Positions 1 to 13,700 of a DNA stretch of 64,000 bases are shown piece by piece. The position numbers and the translations under genes are program-made. This stretch comes from Ashinkailepas kermadecensis (Eukaryota > Arthropoda > Thecostraca > Neolepadidae): NCBI GenBank assembly GCA_034440615.1, contig JAOTOM010003928.1, positions 1 to 64,000 of the forward strand, read 5' to 3'. The notes beneath the pieces are model-generated. The model was not told where the DNA came from and did no database searches. It saw only the letters and a program-made list of their open reading frames with translations. How positions within the stretch are numbered: the first letter of the stretch is position 1; every line of letters begins with the position of its first letter.

Positions 1-178
1 ACCGGTCGGCGGTCTGGCGGAAAATGTACCCCACCAGCCATCCATATCGGTCGGCGGTCAGGCAGGATAATGTACCCCACCAACCATCCATACCAGTCGG
101 CGGTCCGGTAGGATAATGTACCCCACCAGTCATCCTTACCGGTCGGCGGTCCGGCAGGATAATGTACCCACCAGTGGA
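1..178. repeat. Minisatellite, unit about 48 bp, cut by window edge
   Basis: Nearly four tandem copies of a unit of about 48 bp containing GGTCGGCGGTC and GATAATGTACCCCACCA, with a few substitutions between copies. The array runs off the left edge of the window. No coding sense is seen. Confidence 0.85.
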
Positions 179-1481
179 GTATTGAAGTCACATCCGAAAT
201 ATAACAAAACAGCGAAAACCCCCATGCCTTCGTCTCGTGTTGGTTTCTGTATGTTGGTACCTAATTGTATGTGGTAACGTCGTTTATCCCTAAGCAGGCA
301 GGAACTACAGATTGCGCAGCGGCGGTATGCGCGTCTGCCATTACGGGATATCACGGAAAAAAACATGCACGACGATACACACAAGTGCATGTTGTTTCAA
401 TAATAGTTGGAAGGTAGGTAACAACTGCGCATTGCGCAGTACTCATCCCGAATTGGAGAAGTGGTACGCGCTAGAACAGGCTGCTCAAGTTCAATGTGAA
501 GTTGATTGAAGTGTAGAAAGCAACCTATTTGCCAGAACACGACCTGGAGACCTCCAGAGAATACTTTTTCTCGCCAGATAAGCCACCGAACAAACTAATA
601 CCCTTTGGCCACCCGCGCCTGGTCAAGTCTTACAAGCTGGAAGAACGGCAACCCCATATAATTACTGAGGTGCTACAAAAAAATCGCTCCCTGAGCAATA
701 GACTACATGCAGAAATATTGTGATCACATGGCCAGAAACGAGAGGGAGCCGGAAAACCCGAGACAACAGATTCCACATAGAGCTGGAGTTATTCGCCGAA
801 GCATACTGGTGCGATACACCTGGGGCGTGGTGTTGGCGCAGGAACTGAGGTTGTTCGCGCCAGCGTTCGCGACAGACCAGTGACTGTCTGGACAAACTGC
901 CACTGTGTAGTCCAGCAGACAAAAGGGAGGGGCAGAAACTGCCCCCGCTGGGCGCGGTGTGGCCGACAGAGAACACTAGGTAGTAGGCGGAATGGGAGCG
1001 GCAGGGCGCAGTCCTAGGCTGCGTAAGAGCAGCTCTAGCGGGCGGGGCGGCAGAACAGTGCAGAACGCTGAGACAGTGAGGGTAGAAGGACGGTGTGACA
1101 AACAGCCGGTGAAAGATGCATGGCAGAACAGCCGGCAGCGGAGAACGGAACAGCGGAGCGATGGAAAGAACAGTGGTGGGTGAACCAGCACGCTGCTCAT
1201 AAAAATTTGCCAGCTCGAGAAAACGGTCTCCTTCGTTAGCTTAGCCACCAAAAGAACTGCTCATTCCTTTCTAAGCTCGTGCAGCTTTACGCACCCACCG
1301 AGTTCGTGCAGCACAAGCCGCGCGAACTCTCGACGGATGAAAACAATACGAATGGCACTGATACAGTGGAAGAACACCCTTCCCGAGCAGCAGGCAGTCA
1401 CCTCACCGGAGGGGCACGGCGCGGAAGAACGCCCTTCCTGGGCAGTGGGCAGCTACCTGATCGGCGGGGCACGGCCTCAAA
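179..1481. other. 3' flank of the chromo-barrel gene, nothing assigned
   Basis: Only short open frames on both strands, none with a recognisable domain. On the minus strand this lies past the stop codon at 1484-1482. I saw no AATAAA (plus-strand TTTATT) in it, so the 3' UTR end or a further exon may lie outside the window. Confidence 0.5.
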
Positions 1482-1700
1482 TCATCGCATGGTGAGGCTG
1501 CCCATGTCGTCCAGCATGCGGGGTCGGACGGACGTCTTGAGCGTCATGATACGCCGATCGTCGATGATGTGAGGCATCTGCCGCAGCACCCACAGGAAGA
1601 ACACGTTGCGCAGCGACAGGTCCACCGAGCACGGCCGCAGACGCGAGTAGGCGGCGACCTTCTCCGGATCACGCCAGCTGACCGGCGTCAGCACGTGGCG
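1482..1700 (-). CDS. Coding exon 7: C-terminal segment
   Basis: Acceptor TGTTTCAG, phase 0, 72 codons then TGA at 1484-1482. It contains VSWRDPEKVAAYSRLRP, SLRNVFFLWVLRQMPHIIDD and TLKTSVRPRMLDDMGS. It looks like a folded helical segment, not disordered, and I cannot match it to MRG or other known domains. No good donor precedes the stop, so this is probably the last coding exon. Confidence 0.62.
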   Translation of the reverse strand, partial: RHVLTPVSWRDPEKVAAYSRLRPCSVDLSLRNVFFLWVLRQMPHIIDDRRIMTLKTSVRPRMLDDMGSLTMR

Positions 1701-4700
1701 CTGAAACACCCATCCGACACTCAGCGGTGACGTGCAGTCATCAGGGATCACACACCTCAGAAATCCACACCCCAATGGACAATATAAACAAACGACAGGG
1801 CACACTACCAAACGCGATACACGCACCGAACGGCGGATACACTTCACAATCTCCAATGACCACGCGCCACTGAGACAACGAGCGTTCGACCGTTTACCTA
1901 ATAACCAATGGCCGGGAATACTAGCACGAGCCCAGCGACCCCCAGCCGTGGAAGACACACCGACATCCAGGCAGTGCCGACACATTTACCTAACTCCGCT
2001 GACGCGCACGTACGAAGTTACACACCACTAAAAGTCTGGTCTGGGGACAGCACCTGACGGGCAGCCTGGTCCAGGGGCAGCACCTGATGACACACAGTCC
2101 AGATCAGGGACGGCACCTGGTGGCGTCAGGTTCAGGACCGGCACCTGATGACAGAAAGTCCTGTCCAGTGACAAAACTTAAAGACAGTCCAGTCCAGTGA
2201 CGGCACCTGGTGAGACAGTCCGACCCAGGGCAGCACCTGGTGACAGTCTGATCCACGGACGGCACCTGGTGATAGTCCGGTCCAGGGACAGCACCTGGTG
2301 ACAGTCCAGTCCAGTGACGGCTCCAGGGACGGCACCTGGTGACAGACAGTCCGGCCCAGGGCAGCACCTGGTGACAGTCTGGTCCAGGGACGCACTTGGT
2401 GATAGTCCAGTCCAGTGACGGCTCCAGGACAGCACCTGGTGACAGACAGTCCGGTCCAGGGACAGCGCCTGGTGACAGTCAGATCCAGGGACGGCATCTG
2501 GTGACAGACAGTCCGGTCCAGGGACAGCGCCTGGTGACAGTCAGATCCAGGGACGGCATCTGGTGACAGACAGTCCGGTCCAGGGACAGCGCCTGGTGAC
2601 AGTCAGATCCAGGGACAGCACCTGGTGACAGACAGTCCGGTCCAGGGACAGCGCCTGGTGACAGTCAGATCCAGGGACGGCATCTGGTGACAGACAGTCC
2701 GGTCCAGGGACAGCGCCTGGTGACAGTCAGATCCAGAGACGGCATCTGGTGACAGACAGTCTGGTCCAGGGACAGCGCCTGGTGACAGTCAGATCCAGGG
2801 ACGGCACCTGGTGACAGACAGTCTGGTCCAGGGACAGCGCCTGGTGACAGTCAGATCCAGAGATGGCACCTGGTGACAGACAGTCTGGTCCAGGGACAGC
2901 GCCTGGGGACAGTCAGATCCAGGGACGGCACCTGGTGACAGATAGTCCGGTCCAGGGACAGCGCCTGGTGACAGTCAGATCCAGAGACGGCACATTGTGG
3001 CAGACAGTCTGGTCCAGGGACAGCGCCTGGTTGTCACCAGTCCAGTTCGGTCCAGGGACGCCGGCGGCGACACCCACCCGCAGCAGTTGGCCGCCCATGT
3101 CGAGCTGGACCCGGTCCGGCACGCTGTGCAGCATGGTGTCGGTGGTCCACTCGTTGAAGCGGCGCTTCCAGCCCAGGTAGCGCACCAGATAGCGCCGGTA
3201 CGGCATGGCGGTGTTGACCTCCATCACCTGGCAGACACCCGAGATCACCGTCACGTGTTGGGAGATGCTGCCGGCACATGCCAAACAACACACCCGCAAA
3301 CACGAACATCACCACCAATGCGCTAATTCCAGCTCACCATCTGAAAAAAATATGTTGAATGCGTGTATGAGAGCGGGGTAGGAAGGGCTCACCGGTCGAA
3401 TCTCAACATGCGGTAGCAGCAGAAAACTGCGGCCATATGTCACAGCTGACAGATCACTAAACGAGGTAACTTAGGGAACCGTTTCGACCGACTACGGACT
3501 GTGGGCAAGCTTGAAAAGTGCATGGCTATTGCGCCAGTGATAGCTTACACAATATAAATATAACAAACATGCCACCTTGTTCGTCGGACCACGAGTGAAG
3601 CCTGGTAGATCGCACTATTAAAATATGCAAGTAAATGCTTCAGGTTCGAAACTCGATCAGATTTAGATTGCTCCTTGATACATTCCGGTGGTCTTATGGC
3701 ATTAAGCGCATCCAAATGTAATAGCGGCAATAATTCATGCTTTGAAGTAGAGTGGGCTGTGAAGTGGCACTGTTCGTAGGCTGCGCATCGGCCGGTGGAG
3801 ACGTACCTTAGCGGGACAGAGCAGCTGGGCACCGTCGGGTGTCACCTCGTACACCACCTGCACCACCTGGCCCACTTCGGCGGCGGCGACTGACTTCACA
3901 GACGGCTGTCGTCTGCCCGAGAAACACCACAATCACATGAGTCACGCCCACCTCAAGCAGCGCCGCACACACCAGGGTACCAGCATCGCACAGTAGATCG
4001 GAAAGCAGGCAGTTGTGTACATCGTCAAGGCCTGTCGCCGGAACAACATGCGGACAAACTGCACACCTTCTGCCGTGCAATGGAAGGAAGTCTTAACAAC
4101 AAAAAGTGAATTTTACCGGAGAGCCATTCTCCTGTTTTGCCAATTGTGGGCATGTATTTTAGGACTAAATGGTTTACGCGATATAATTTAAGAGGGCCCA
4201 AAAATTCAACTTGTGATATCTCTTTTCTCAAAACTTGCATTTTTCTCCATAACCAAGTCCCTTTGTATGCGAGAACCGAACCAAAAATGGCGACGGACAG
4301 AAAAGGAAGACCTAACACCCTCCCAGGGTTTTAGGCTCTGCTACCGTGACGAAAAGATGCAATAAGGCCCAATGACAGTCGTTAGATTTATTTGCTGTTT
4401 GACTGTGAAAATGCCTCTACAAATCTGCAACTGCCAATTTGCACAATTATTGAGATGACTTACGTATGTTTCAGGAAGCGTTCTTGTGATACTCTTCAAT
4501 CCACATTCAATGATACCCGAATAAAAAATTTCGCTATGCCGCTAACGTCACCCAAAAATGTTTTACAATACATTTATTGAATTCCAACTTTTCTGACAAG
4601 TCGAAAAAGATCATATATGTCACACATTTCGCATGACACAAATATCGTATCTGGCATGTGTTCAGGGGACAGTTAACTGCGCAGTGCGACATGCCCCGGC

Positions 4701-7700
4701 ATTGCGTCATGAGATCCATCACCAGACCTCAGGCCGGCCTCAGCCACACGTATCTCTAGTCGTGGTGCTCGAGCGCTCCGCCAGCTGGTTCCAAAGTTGA
4801 TGCTTGTGAGACGATATCAGCGGCTGCAGGCAGCTGGTGATATTGCCCATCTTAGGCGCGGCGTGAGCACCTCGTTGACGTTGCAGCTGGTCTTCGCAAG
4901 GTTGTAGGCGCACCAGACCGTTTGCAAGAATGCTGTCTTGGTGCATAGCAGCTCTTCACTGCACTTGACATTCACCACCGTGCATTCTGGCAGATAGGGT
5001 CGCTGTCTGTCTCTCTTCAGATCTCGTATCTCCTGCTTGCTGAAGCAATCGATGACATTGAGGGATTCTTCAGCCCGCATAGCATCAACCACGATGCTGC
5101 TTCCTTCCACTATACTCTCGTATTATTTGAAAAACCTCCACTCTCCTCTCCCGCTTCAGTGCCATGTTCACCACCTGGTGCTGAGGGTCCGCGCGCATGG
5201 CTATGTGGCCGGCTGTCTGGTATTTAATGGTGATGCCCTCCACTGCCAGGTTCTCGTTGTTCACAGCGCTTAGCAGCGCGCAGCACTTGTTCTGGGCCAA
5301 ACGATTATCGGCTCAGGTGACCATCTTCTTGCAGTCCCAATTTATACACAGGAAAGCCCGATAGACAATAGCCGCTTCAGATGCACTTCTGCCAGCCAGT
5401 CCCTCATGCCGCAGTATGGCCAGCGACTTATTTGGACCTTTCTCACTTTCCCCATGCAGCTGTAGGACGCTGAAGGTTTCATTAAATGCCGCCACGCCAG
5501 GCGTGAAGAAGCGTGTCTTGTGCGGTAGTATGGGCAACAGTGTCACTTTCATCATGTCCACGCTAGCACACACCTCTTCCTCCTCCCACCCTTGCTCTGC
5601 ATCCCTTCGGTTTGTTTGTTTATTGGGTGTTTCACGACGCACTTTATGCGCGATCGCGGCTAATGGCGCCGCCCACACTGTTCCGCCGGTGGACCGCAGG
5701 ATTGGGAAATGTCCCGAGTGGTGCGAGTGTTGAACCCGGAACCTTTGGTACCCAGAGCTCAACACCTTAACTACTCGGCCATCCCCGCCCCACACTCCTT
5801 CGGTACTCATCTCGAGCTGAAGCTGCGTCAGTCATATGCTGGCAGTGATGTACGCAGCGCTCGCATCTGCCCGGATGGTCCCCCTCTTGCATGTGATTCT
5901 TGTGCTCATGACACTTCTCGGCCGACAGATTCGTGAAACCGATGTTCATCTGAGAATGAATCTGTAGGTCTCGAAGGAGCAGAGCTTCTGTGGATTTCCG
6001 TCCAGGAACAGCTGGTACATGGATGTTATGGTGAAATTTTGGAGAAGATACCATCTTCTGGGAACGTGCTGGTGGCGGTAATACAGTTCATAGTAGTAAT
6101 ATAGTAATATAGCGGTAATAGTGTTCGAAGTTCATGATATGAACTTTCGCAATATTTGGTCCATTATCTTTTTTTTCTTTTTGTGAAGAAATCTATTCCG
6201 AATTCTTGCTGGGGTGGCTTTATGGATCAGGATTATATTGCTAAGCAGAGCTTGTTGCGTGAACCATGACCCCACCACCCGATCCATACATTTCAGTTCA
6301 ACGGCAGAATTTTGACCGAAAGTTTAACGTGCCGTCAATGCAGACACGGCCACCCTGGTAGCTCGTCCCCGACCTTATCGGGCCAGTTGCCAACTGACCC
6401 TACCGGTCGGGGACTAAATGCCAGCGCGTGAAGCGACACGAACCCTGTCTTGCCAGGACAGGGAAGACCAGTGCAGGTCAGCGCTTTAACCAACTGAGCT
6501 ACCGGGGCGGCAATCTTGTACTTGTGCTTTCCACGACCATCTGAGCGAGAGACGGTCTCTCCCACCAGTGCGTTTCTGATCATTTTGTTGCTGCCGTCTT
6601 TTATGTCCAAAATGGGCATGAAGAAATTCTTGCATATTTGCACAAACTGGTCGCCGTCTTCTGATGCCCTTGGCAGCACGTGGGTGTTTGTACACTGCCG
6701 CCTTGAATCTTCGGGGTTGGTGAGAAGGAACGCTGATTTCGGACTGCGACTTACAGCCAACCGGTACCATTCACGTATAGGCTCGGTTGGGAGGGCGTTG
6801 ACGGCAACATTAATATTAATGCGATCTTCTGGATTTTACTGCATTTTTTTAACCACGTATGTATGCCCTGCACAATCGCACAAGTATCTGACGCAGGAAA
6901 CACAGCATGCTTTTGCGCAAAGCGAGTCATTCATTCTTGAACGTTTCTGGCGCGCTTCCCTATTCTGGCGCGCATTCTTGCCGTCTCTGTCGCGCTTGTC
7001 GCCACATTGTCGCCAGCATTGTGACGCCAGAACATTCTCCCTGGTGGACTCAACAACCTCGAAGAAAGGATGTCCTGCCACGGAAGATGCGACTCACATC
7101 ATGCTGTATATTTATGTATATATACAGCTGTATCATCTGCATATACCGAAGAGGTGGTCATTTCACCAGGTAGCAGTGGTATGGTAGGGGAGTCGGAGTC
7201 CAAGTGGCTCGGTAGCAGCATGAATGCAGCACAATTATTTCGCTCCTCTTCAGACTGCACTACAGTGCGCAAGGCAATATCTGCAGCCGCCGAGTTGATA
7301 CCATTTCCGTTCAGTTCCAGCGACATACCACCGCCATCCGCGGCAATCAAGTGCGGTAGGGAACTGGGGCAGCAGCCCCCACCACCGGCATCCCAGATGG
7401 AAGATTCCGGCGCTTGAACGGTCGTGTTGATGCCCGAGGGTCAACCTGAAGGAAAACGGGGTTGCAGCTGAATAAATTGGTCAATATCCGACCACTTTTC
7501 TAATTATTCCTCCCCCCCCCCCACACACACACCAACCGCACGCCCTTTTCCGTTGGCCAAGCGAAGCTCGTCCTCGCAATTTAGAACCCAAGCAACGCGC
7601 ATATTCACCGCAGCCTAACGCACGTGTGGTTTGTGAATAATTATAAGCCAACGTATTTATACATTTGCTAGACTGAAACTGAAAACCCACCTTGAACGAG

Positions 7701-10700
7701 CAGGTTGATATTGTAAGATGTCTTCCTTCTTACCCGAACTTCTGCAACATTTTCTTGTCCACACTATCTTGCCGTACTTGACGGTATAAGCACTTGACCC
7801 CGGACATATTTCGCCGTTTGATTGCACACTTGAAAACGGCACAAGATGAGCGGCGCCGGCATCCCAAATGATGCGGATAACCATCTAATGCATCCACTCA
7901 TCTCAAACGATGCGAATAATATCATTACACTTTCTTCCTTTTCGGGCAACCCCATCCCTTTTATCCGCGCGCATCTACTGAACTCTACTTATCCAGTCCT
8001 GGCTCCCACTATATAACTACATCCTATGTCCGTATATCACGGCTATATAACACTGCACTGTCCGCGGTGTCTACATCGCCAGCACCGGCAATTGACGCAT
8101 TTTGGCGCCAATTTGTGTCCATCTGCACGTTAATATTTTGGATCTTCCACTTCTATTCAATTGAAATTCGCTACTATGCTAATTGAATGGAGATCTAGGG
8201 GCCCCATGAACAAATCAGCACGGAGTCAATGTGCAAAAAGGCCTAACGATAGCTGATCACTCATAAAACTCCTCTTTCATGGGGAAATGTGTGTAATAAA
8301 TGCTGCACTTTTTGTGGAAAAGACCTATCTACAATCTTCATCAGATAATGTCAAGGGAACAGCTTTCAAAAAGATCTAACGACATGACGATGTGAATAGG
8401 TCCCAGCAAGTCTTAGGTGATGATAGGATTTTACGTTTTGCCGCCAGGTGTCAATGTGGAAGCACGTCGGTGTGGAGCTCCTACTTTCCAGATAAGTCGT
8501 TGCAGAACCGGGCAGTATACTAGGCTAACTGTGGATAGGTATTTAGCAATTACTTCTGTGCATATACTTGCATAGTTTTACCTCATAAGTTTCTTTTTTA
8601 ACAAGCAGATTAGACTATTTACACCTAGCGACGCTGCCCAGCGCCATTTTGTCTTTACGTTAATGTCTGTCTTTGTGTAGTGTGTCAGTGTTTTCAGCTA
8701 TTTATTTCATTATTTCATTTTTGGCAGTTGTTCAGCGAGTGATTTCTTCTTTCTTTAAAACCACAGTCAACTTTCTGCACAGTGATTACCTTGGTAAGTG
8801 CTGCATAGTTAGGAACTAGCATACAACTAAGCTTTGTAGGTTATTTTGCTCTGCTCTGTTATTTTGTAAATCATTTTGCAGCAAGTTACTTTTTACTTTT
8901 CAATCTAAATCTAGGAATAAGCTGCAGCCTTTAGGATGGTTACTACCAGGATGCAGGCACTAGAGGATGAGGTTAAGGCCCTTAAGGCAGAGCTTTCCGA
9001 GCTCAAAGCTTCCCTTTCTGCACAGGGCAGACCAGAAAGGGCAGCATGTAAGGGTCAGCCTGTAGCAGGGTCATCCTATGCCCAGGTGGTCACAGGCCAC
9101 CAGGCAACTGTAGCTTCTCCTGCTGTGGAGGTGGCAGGGAGATCTGAAGAGAGGCGTTCCTAGTGAACAGAAGATTTCTAGTTGTAGCTCACAGGAGGGG
9201 CAGTGGTTTAAAGTCAGGGGGTGGAGGATTTGGAGGCGTGAGCCTAAGCAAGGGGGCAGCGAGTGGCAGGTAGTAGGTGGTAGGAGTGGGAAGCAACCTA
9301 GTCAAGCAGCTCAACAGGCAGGAGTAGTAACATCCAATAGGTTCCAGGCATTGGAGGACTGCCCCCAGGATAGTGATAGCAGCAAGGAGAAAGTGCTAGT
9401 CGTAGGAGACTCTCGTGTGAGGCATTTAGATAGGGTATTCTGTAAAGGTCGGAGAGGTAGGAGGTGCATCACCAGGCCTGGTGCCAAGGTCAGAGACCTG
9501 GTCCCATTGGTGGCACAGGCCACCAGTGAAAACCAGTTTAGTACAGTTATAGTGCAGGTAGGAGTGAACAACATAGGTCCTGCTAGGAGTGAGGAGCTGC
9601 TGCAGGACTACAGGGCCCTTCTGGCCACCCTGAAGCAAAGCAATAGCAGAGTTATTGTGACAGCTATTCTGCCTAGGGCTGGAGTCTCCCCTGAGTGGAG
9701 CTCTAGGGCACTGGCAGCCAATGCCAGGGTAGGTAGGCTCTGCAATGAGTTAGGTTTGACCTTTGTTGACAAGTGGTGCAGGTTTTATGGCTCATGGGAC
9801 CTCTATCAGAGGGATGGCCTGCACTTCTCCGAGAAGGGGGTGCAAGTGTTAGGCAAAGTATATGAACATGTCCTTCAGGGAAACTAGATAATGGGGTGGG
9901 GAGGGAAGAATTGGCATTGCCATCTCAGGGATATGCCAATAGTGACAGCATAGGCAATATAACCTCACAGTCAGCAAATAGGGGTAGCAGTAGATCAAGG
10001 GGGCAGAGTGGTAGCTCATCCAGAGATGATAGAGCTACTCAACATGAAAAAGCCAAAGAGGTTTATCGAACTTGTGTTAAGTGTATGATGCTTAATGCTC
10101 AGAGCATTCGATCCAAATTTGATGAGTTCAAGTGTTATGTTGCTGAGGAGCAACCAGATTTTGTTTGCATTACTGAGGCATGGGTCAGTGAGGGATATTT
10201 TGGGGATAACTTGCAGGACTATGAGATCCAGGGATACAATATGTTTTCATGCAATAGGGGTCCAGCAGTGAAAGGGGGTGGTGTAATGCTCTATGTCAAT
10301 AGCTTATACAGTTCTCAAAAAGTAGCAGATGGGGTAAAAAATGTGTCTGTGGAGTCCATTTGGCTTGATGTTGCTGTGGGAAAAGGCAACAGCAATAAAC
10401 TGAGGATAGGAGCTTTGTATCGATCAGGAACCTTGCCACATTCTCAGCAACTGGAGCTCGATAAGGTGATTTGTGAGGAAATCAGTAGAAACTTTCAGAG
10501 GAAATGCCTTATTCTTGGTGACTTTAATCTAAAAGGATATGAAAATTTTGGTGTTGGCTCACCATCATGTAAACTGTTTAGGAAATGCCTTGAAGAGGAC
10601 TTGTTCTTACACCAGTTTGTAACGGAACCAACCAGGCAGGGCTCATTCTTGGACCTTGTCTTCTCAGATTTAAGTGATTTAGTTCAAGACTTGACTGTAG

Positions 10701-13700
10701 GAGAAACTCTGGGAAGAAGTGACCATAACATAGTGAGATTTAAGGTACAAATAGCAGGGACAATCAAGGATAATTTGGCAAAGATTCCAAATTTGAACTG
10801 GGCAGACTTTGACTGCATGAGAGAGGCTTTAAGTGCCATAAAATGGTAAGAAGAATTTTTGTGTTTAAATGCCTGTGAAATGTGGGAAAAGTTCAAATCT
10901 TACTTCAGGGAAATTAAGATTAGACATGTCCCCCAAAAGCAAAGGCGCAAAAGAAGGGTAGGAAAGCCAGCATGGCTTACACCAGATTTGATGACATCAA
11001 TTAAGGCTAAGAAAGATGCATTTAGAGTATTTAAGGAAGCTTCAAATATCGTAAATCTAAGGTCGTATAGAAAAGCTAGAGATGCTGTGAAGCAGAAAAC
11101 CAGAGCAGCAAGGCGAACAAAATAATTGGATTTGGCTAGGGACTGTAATGGAGACAGTAAAAAGTTCTTTAGTTTCTACAAGCTAAGTAAAGTGTCAAGC
11201 ACAATTGGTCCACTGGAAGTAAATGGGGCTATATTGAGTGAGGATGGTGAGATGGTTGAGGAGCTGAGCAAGCAGTTTAAATCAGTGTTTACAGTGGAGG
11301 ATGTGACAAATCTGCCAACTGTGAACTTTTTGATTTATTTTACTCAAAGTAAAATCAAGCCAAACAAGGCAGCAGGACCTGATGGAATTTATGCTAGGGT
11401 ATTGCGGGAAGCTGAAAAGGAACTGGCAATTCCACTTAGTATAATATTTTGTAGATCAGTTTCACAAAATGAAATTCCAACAGATTGGAAAAGGGCAAAT
11501 GTAGTTCCTATTTTCAAGAAAGGAGAAAGAGGGAAAGTTGAAATTATAGGCCAGTAAGCCTCACATCCCTAGTCTGCAAGGTACTCGAATCAATTATCAA
11601 GGATAGAATAGTTAGTTTTCTGGAAGGAAACGGATTGATTCAAGATACTCAACATGGGTTTAGAAAAGGGAGATCGTGTCTCACTGTTCTCTTGGAACTT
11701 TTTAAATTTTGCTACATAACAATTTGATCAGGGAAATCAGGTTGATGTAGCATATCTTGACTTTAGTAAGGCCTTTGACAAGGTACCCCATAAACGGTTA
11801 TGGTGCAGCTTCAGGTCCATGGTATTGCAGGTAGCATCCTAAAATGGATAGAGTTGTGGCTTTCAGATATACAGCAGAGAGTGATGCTAAATGGTACAAA
11901 GTCATCATGGCAAAATGTTCTTAGTGGAGTCCCTCAGGGGTCGGTACTGGGGCCACTATTGTTCATTATATTTGTGAATAGCATTGAATGTGGCCTAAGC
12001 AGTAAAGTTTTCACATTTGCGGATGATTTGAAGATCTTTAGGGCAATAACAGGGCACAATGAGCAGGTTTTGCTGCAGAACGACTTAGACGAGCTTGTGA
12101 AGTGGTCCGAAAAATGGCAAATGAAGTTTAATTTTGATAAGAGCAAAGTCATGCATGTAGGTAGGCAGCATATGAAGGCGCCATACTTGATGGGTGGCCA
12201 AGTACTATCTGTGACTCAGCAGGAGGACTTAGGTGTCATTTTGAACACAAAATTGGGGGCATCAGAACAGACCAAAGAAGCCAGGAAGAAGGCACTAAAA
12301 ATGCTTGGGGCAATACAGAAGAATGTGTCATACAAAAGTGAGGACGTCATCAGGAAGCTTTACTGTGCATATGTCAGGCCACATTTGGAATACTGTGTCC
12401 AAGCTTGGTCCCCTAGTTATGAGAAAGATTGTTGGCTTTTAGAGAGAGTACAAAAGAGGGCAACAAAAATGGTGAATGGTATAGGCAACCTGGCATATGA
12501 GGAAAGATTGAAGAAATTGAATATGTTTTCACTAAGATATAGAAGGCTGGGAGGAGATCTCATCGAGGATTTTAAATTTGTTCATGGTCAGGAACAGGGA
12601 TATCTCAGGGAAATGTTTGAATTTAATAGAAATGATGCAATTAGAGGTCATCAATTCAAAATTAAAGTTAATCACAGCAGGACAATGTCAAGACAGTCTT
12701 TCTTCACCAACAGGGTAGTAGAACACTGGAACCAGCTGCCAGGAACCACTGTCAGTAGCAACACACTGAACATCTTTAAAAACGGCATAAACAATCATTA
12801 TAAGACTAGGGGGCTTGTTTTTCTGTATACCAGGGAGGGTTGATAGACAGATTTGGTGGGCAACTGGTTCAGTGTCGAAAGTGCAACCAAGAAGGGCCCT
12901 TGTAGCTCATAGTTGCACTGATCTTTTATGTCTTGTCTTTAACAGTACTTCGGTGGCAAGGTATTTTTCTTGTCGTACACTATCTCTCTTGCTTTGAATT
13001 CGTCCTTGTGATTTTGAAAATTGTTTTGCACATTTTTTTTCCATTTTGCGAATATGATTTTTGACAACACAGTAACAGTAATCGATACGATTCTAGTGGC
13101 ATGAATATCTCAAATCTCTCAAATGCGCTTTCGTCATTATTCTATCGGATGGCTACCTTCCTGGGAGGAAGGTAGCCGTCAGTGTGACGTGCGGTGAAAC
13201 ATCATCGACGTCATGAACTCATGTGGAAGGGTTATGGGCTCACGGTATGGTGGAGGGCCGAGAACACAGCGGTCCGGGCCTCCGAGACTTGGGCCGCGTC
13301 TGGACCGGTGTGTGTAGGGAAACCGGTGTAGACCGCGCTTCCGACCGGGCCTCTTCCATGGCTGGCGCTTGCGAAGCGGTAGGTATCTTGGCGGGTTGAA
13401 TTACTTCCTCGGTCGGTGAATTGGAATGTGTCGCCTGTGGGGCAGGCGGCTGCTCGGAGAGTTGGACCGGCTCTCCGGACGGCGAGTGAGAAGCGCGCGG
13501 TCGCTTTGCGGGTTTGATCGCTTCTCCGGCCGGTGGTGTCGCGGGCGCTGGCCGCTTCGCGTGTGGTACCGCTTCTGCTGTCCATCTTTCCAAAGGCGCC
13601 AACTGGCCCACGATCTGGATCCCATCTTCGGGCGGCGTTTTTCCGCCGGCAGCAGCCAGTGCAGTGAGTGTATCCTCCAGCACGTCCTCCGTCTGCGGAA

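Larger units (their letters stand above)
4745..6770 (-). pseudogene. Decayed transposon-type ORF (DUF7869/DDE-like), split by two SINEs
   Basis: Reading the minus strand in pieces: a cysteine/FF segment ending DGRGKHK (6760-6520), a SINE, a segment RKSTEALLLRDLQ to SARDEYRR (6010-5805), a SINE, then VDMMKVTLLPILPHKTRFF (about 5550), a region ending DCKKMVT-stop-ADN (5340-5300), and AQNKCCALLSAVNNEN, TIKYQTAGHIAM, FSKQEIRDLKRDRQRPYL (5290-4950). The order RGKH then W-ADN-AQNK then a late FxxxH-like part is that of a widespread invertebrate family of transposase-like proteins; I recall it as DUF7869-type, from memory only. The Trp before ADN has become a stop, and there are further frameshifts. 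Confidence 0.55.
8640..12990 (+). mobile_element. CR1-like non-LTR retrotransposon, longer but decayed copy
   Basis: It holds an ORF1 part (8936-9163 coiled coil; 9351-9887 SGNH esterase) and an ORF2 broken into at least four frames (9896-12843: endonuclease then reverse transcriptase). Its sequence is closely similar to the minus-strand copy at 29246-33004. The 3' end, after the stop at 12843, has TTGCACTGATCTTTTATGTCTTGTC, here summarised as an ATGTCTT-type tail. The 5' limit is not certain. It is inserted in the large intron between coding exons 4 and 5 of the minus-strand gene, in the opposite orientation. Confidence 0.85.

Noticed and set aside
529..723. Plus-strand 64-codon frame with protein-like composition
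   Set aside because: No splice sites, domain or second exon that I could support.
2104..3326. Several open frames of 85-128 codons on both strands
   Set aside because: Produced by the 62-bp minisatellite; text is repeated PGP/TVTRC-type sequence. The only real coding part is the exon at 3078-3227.
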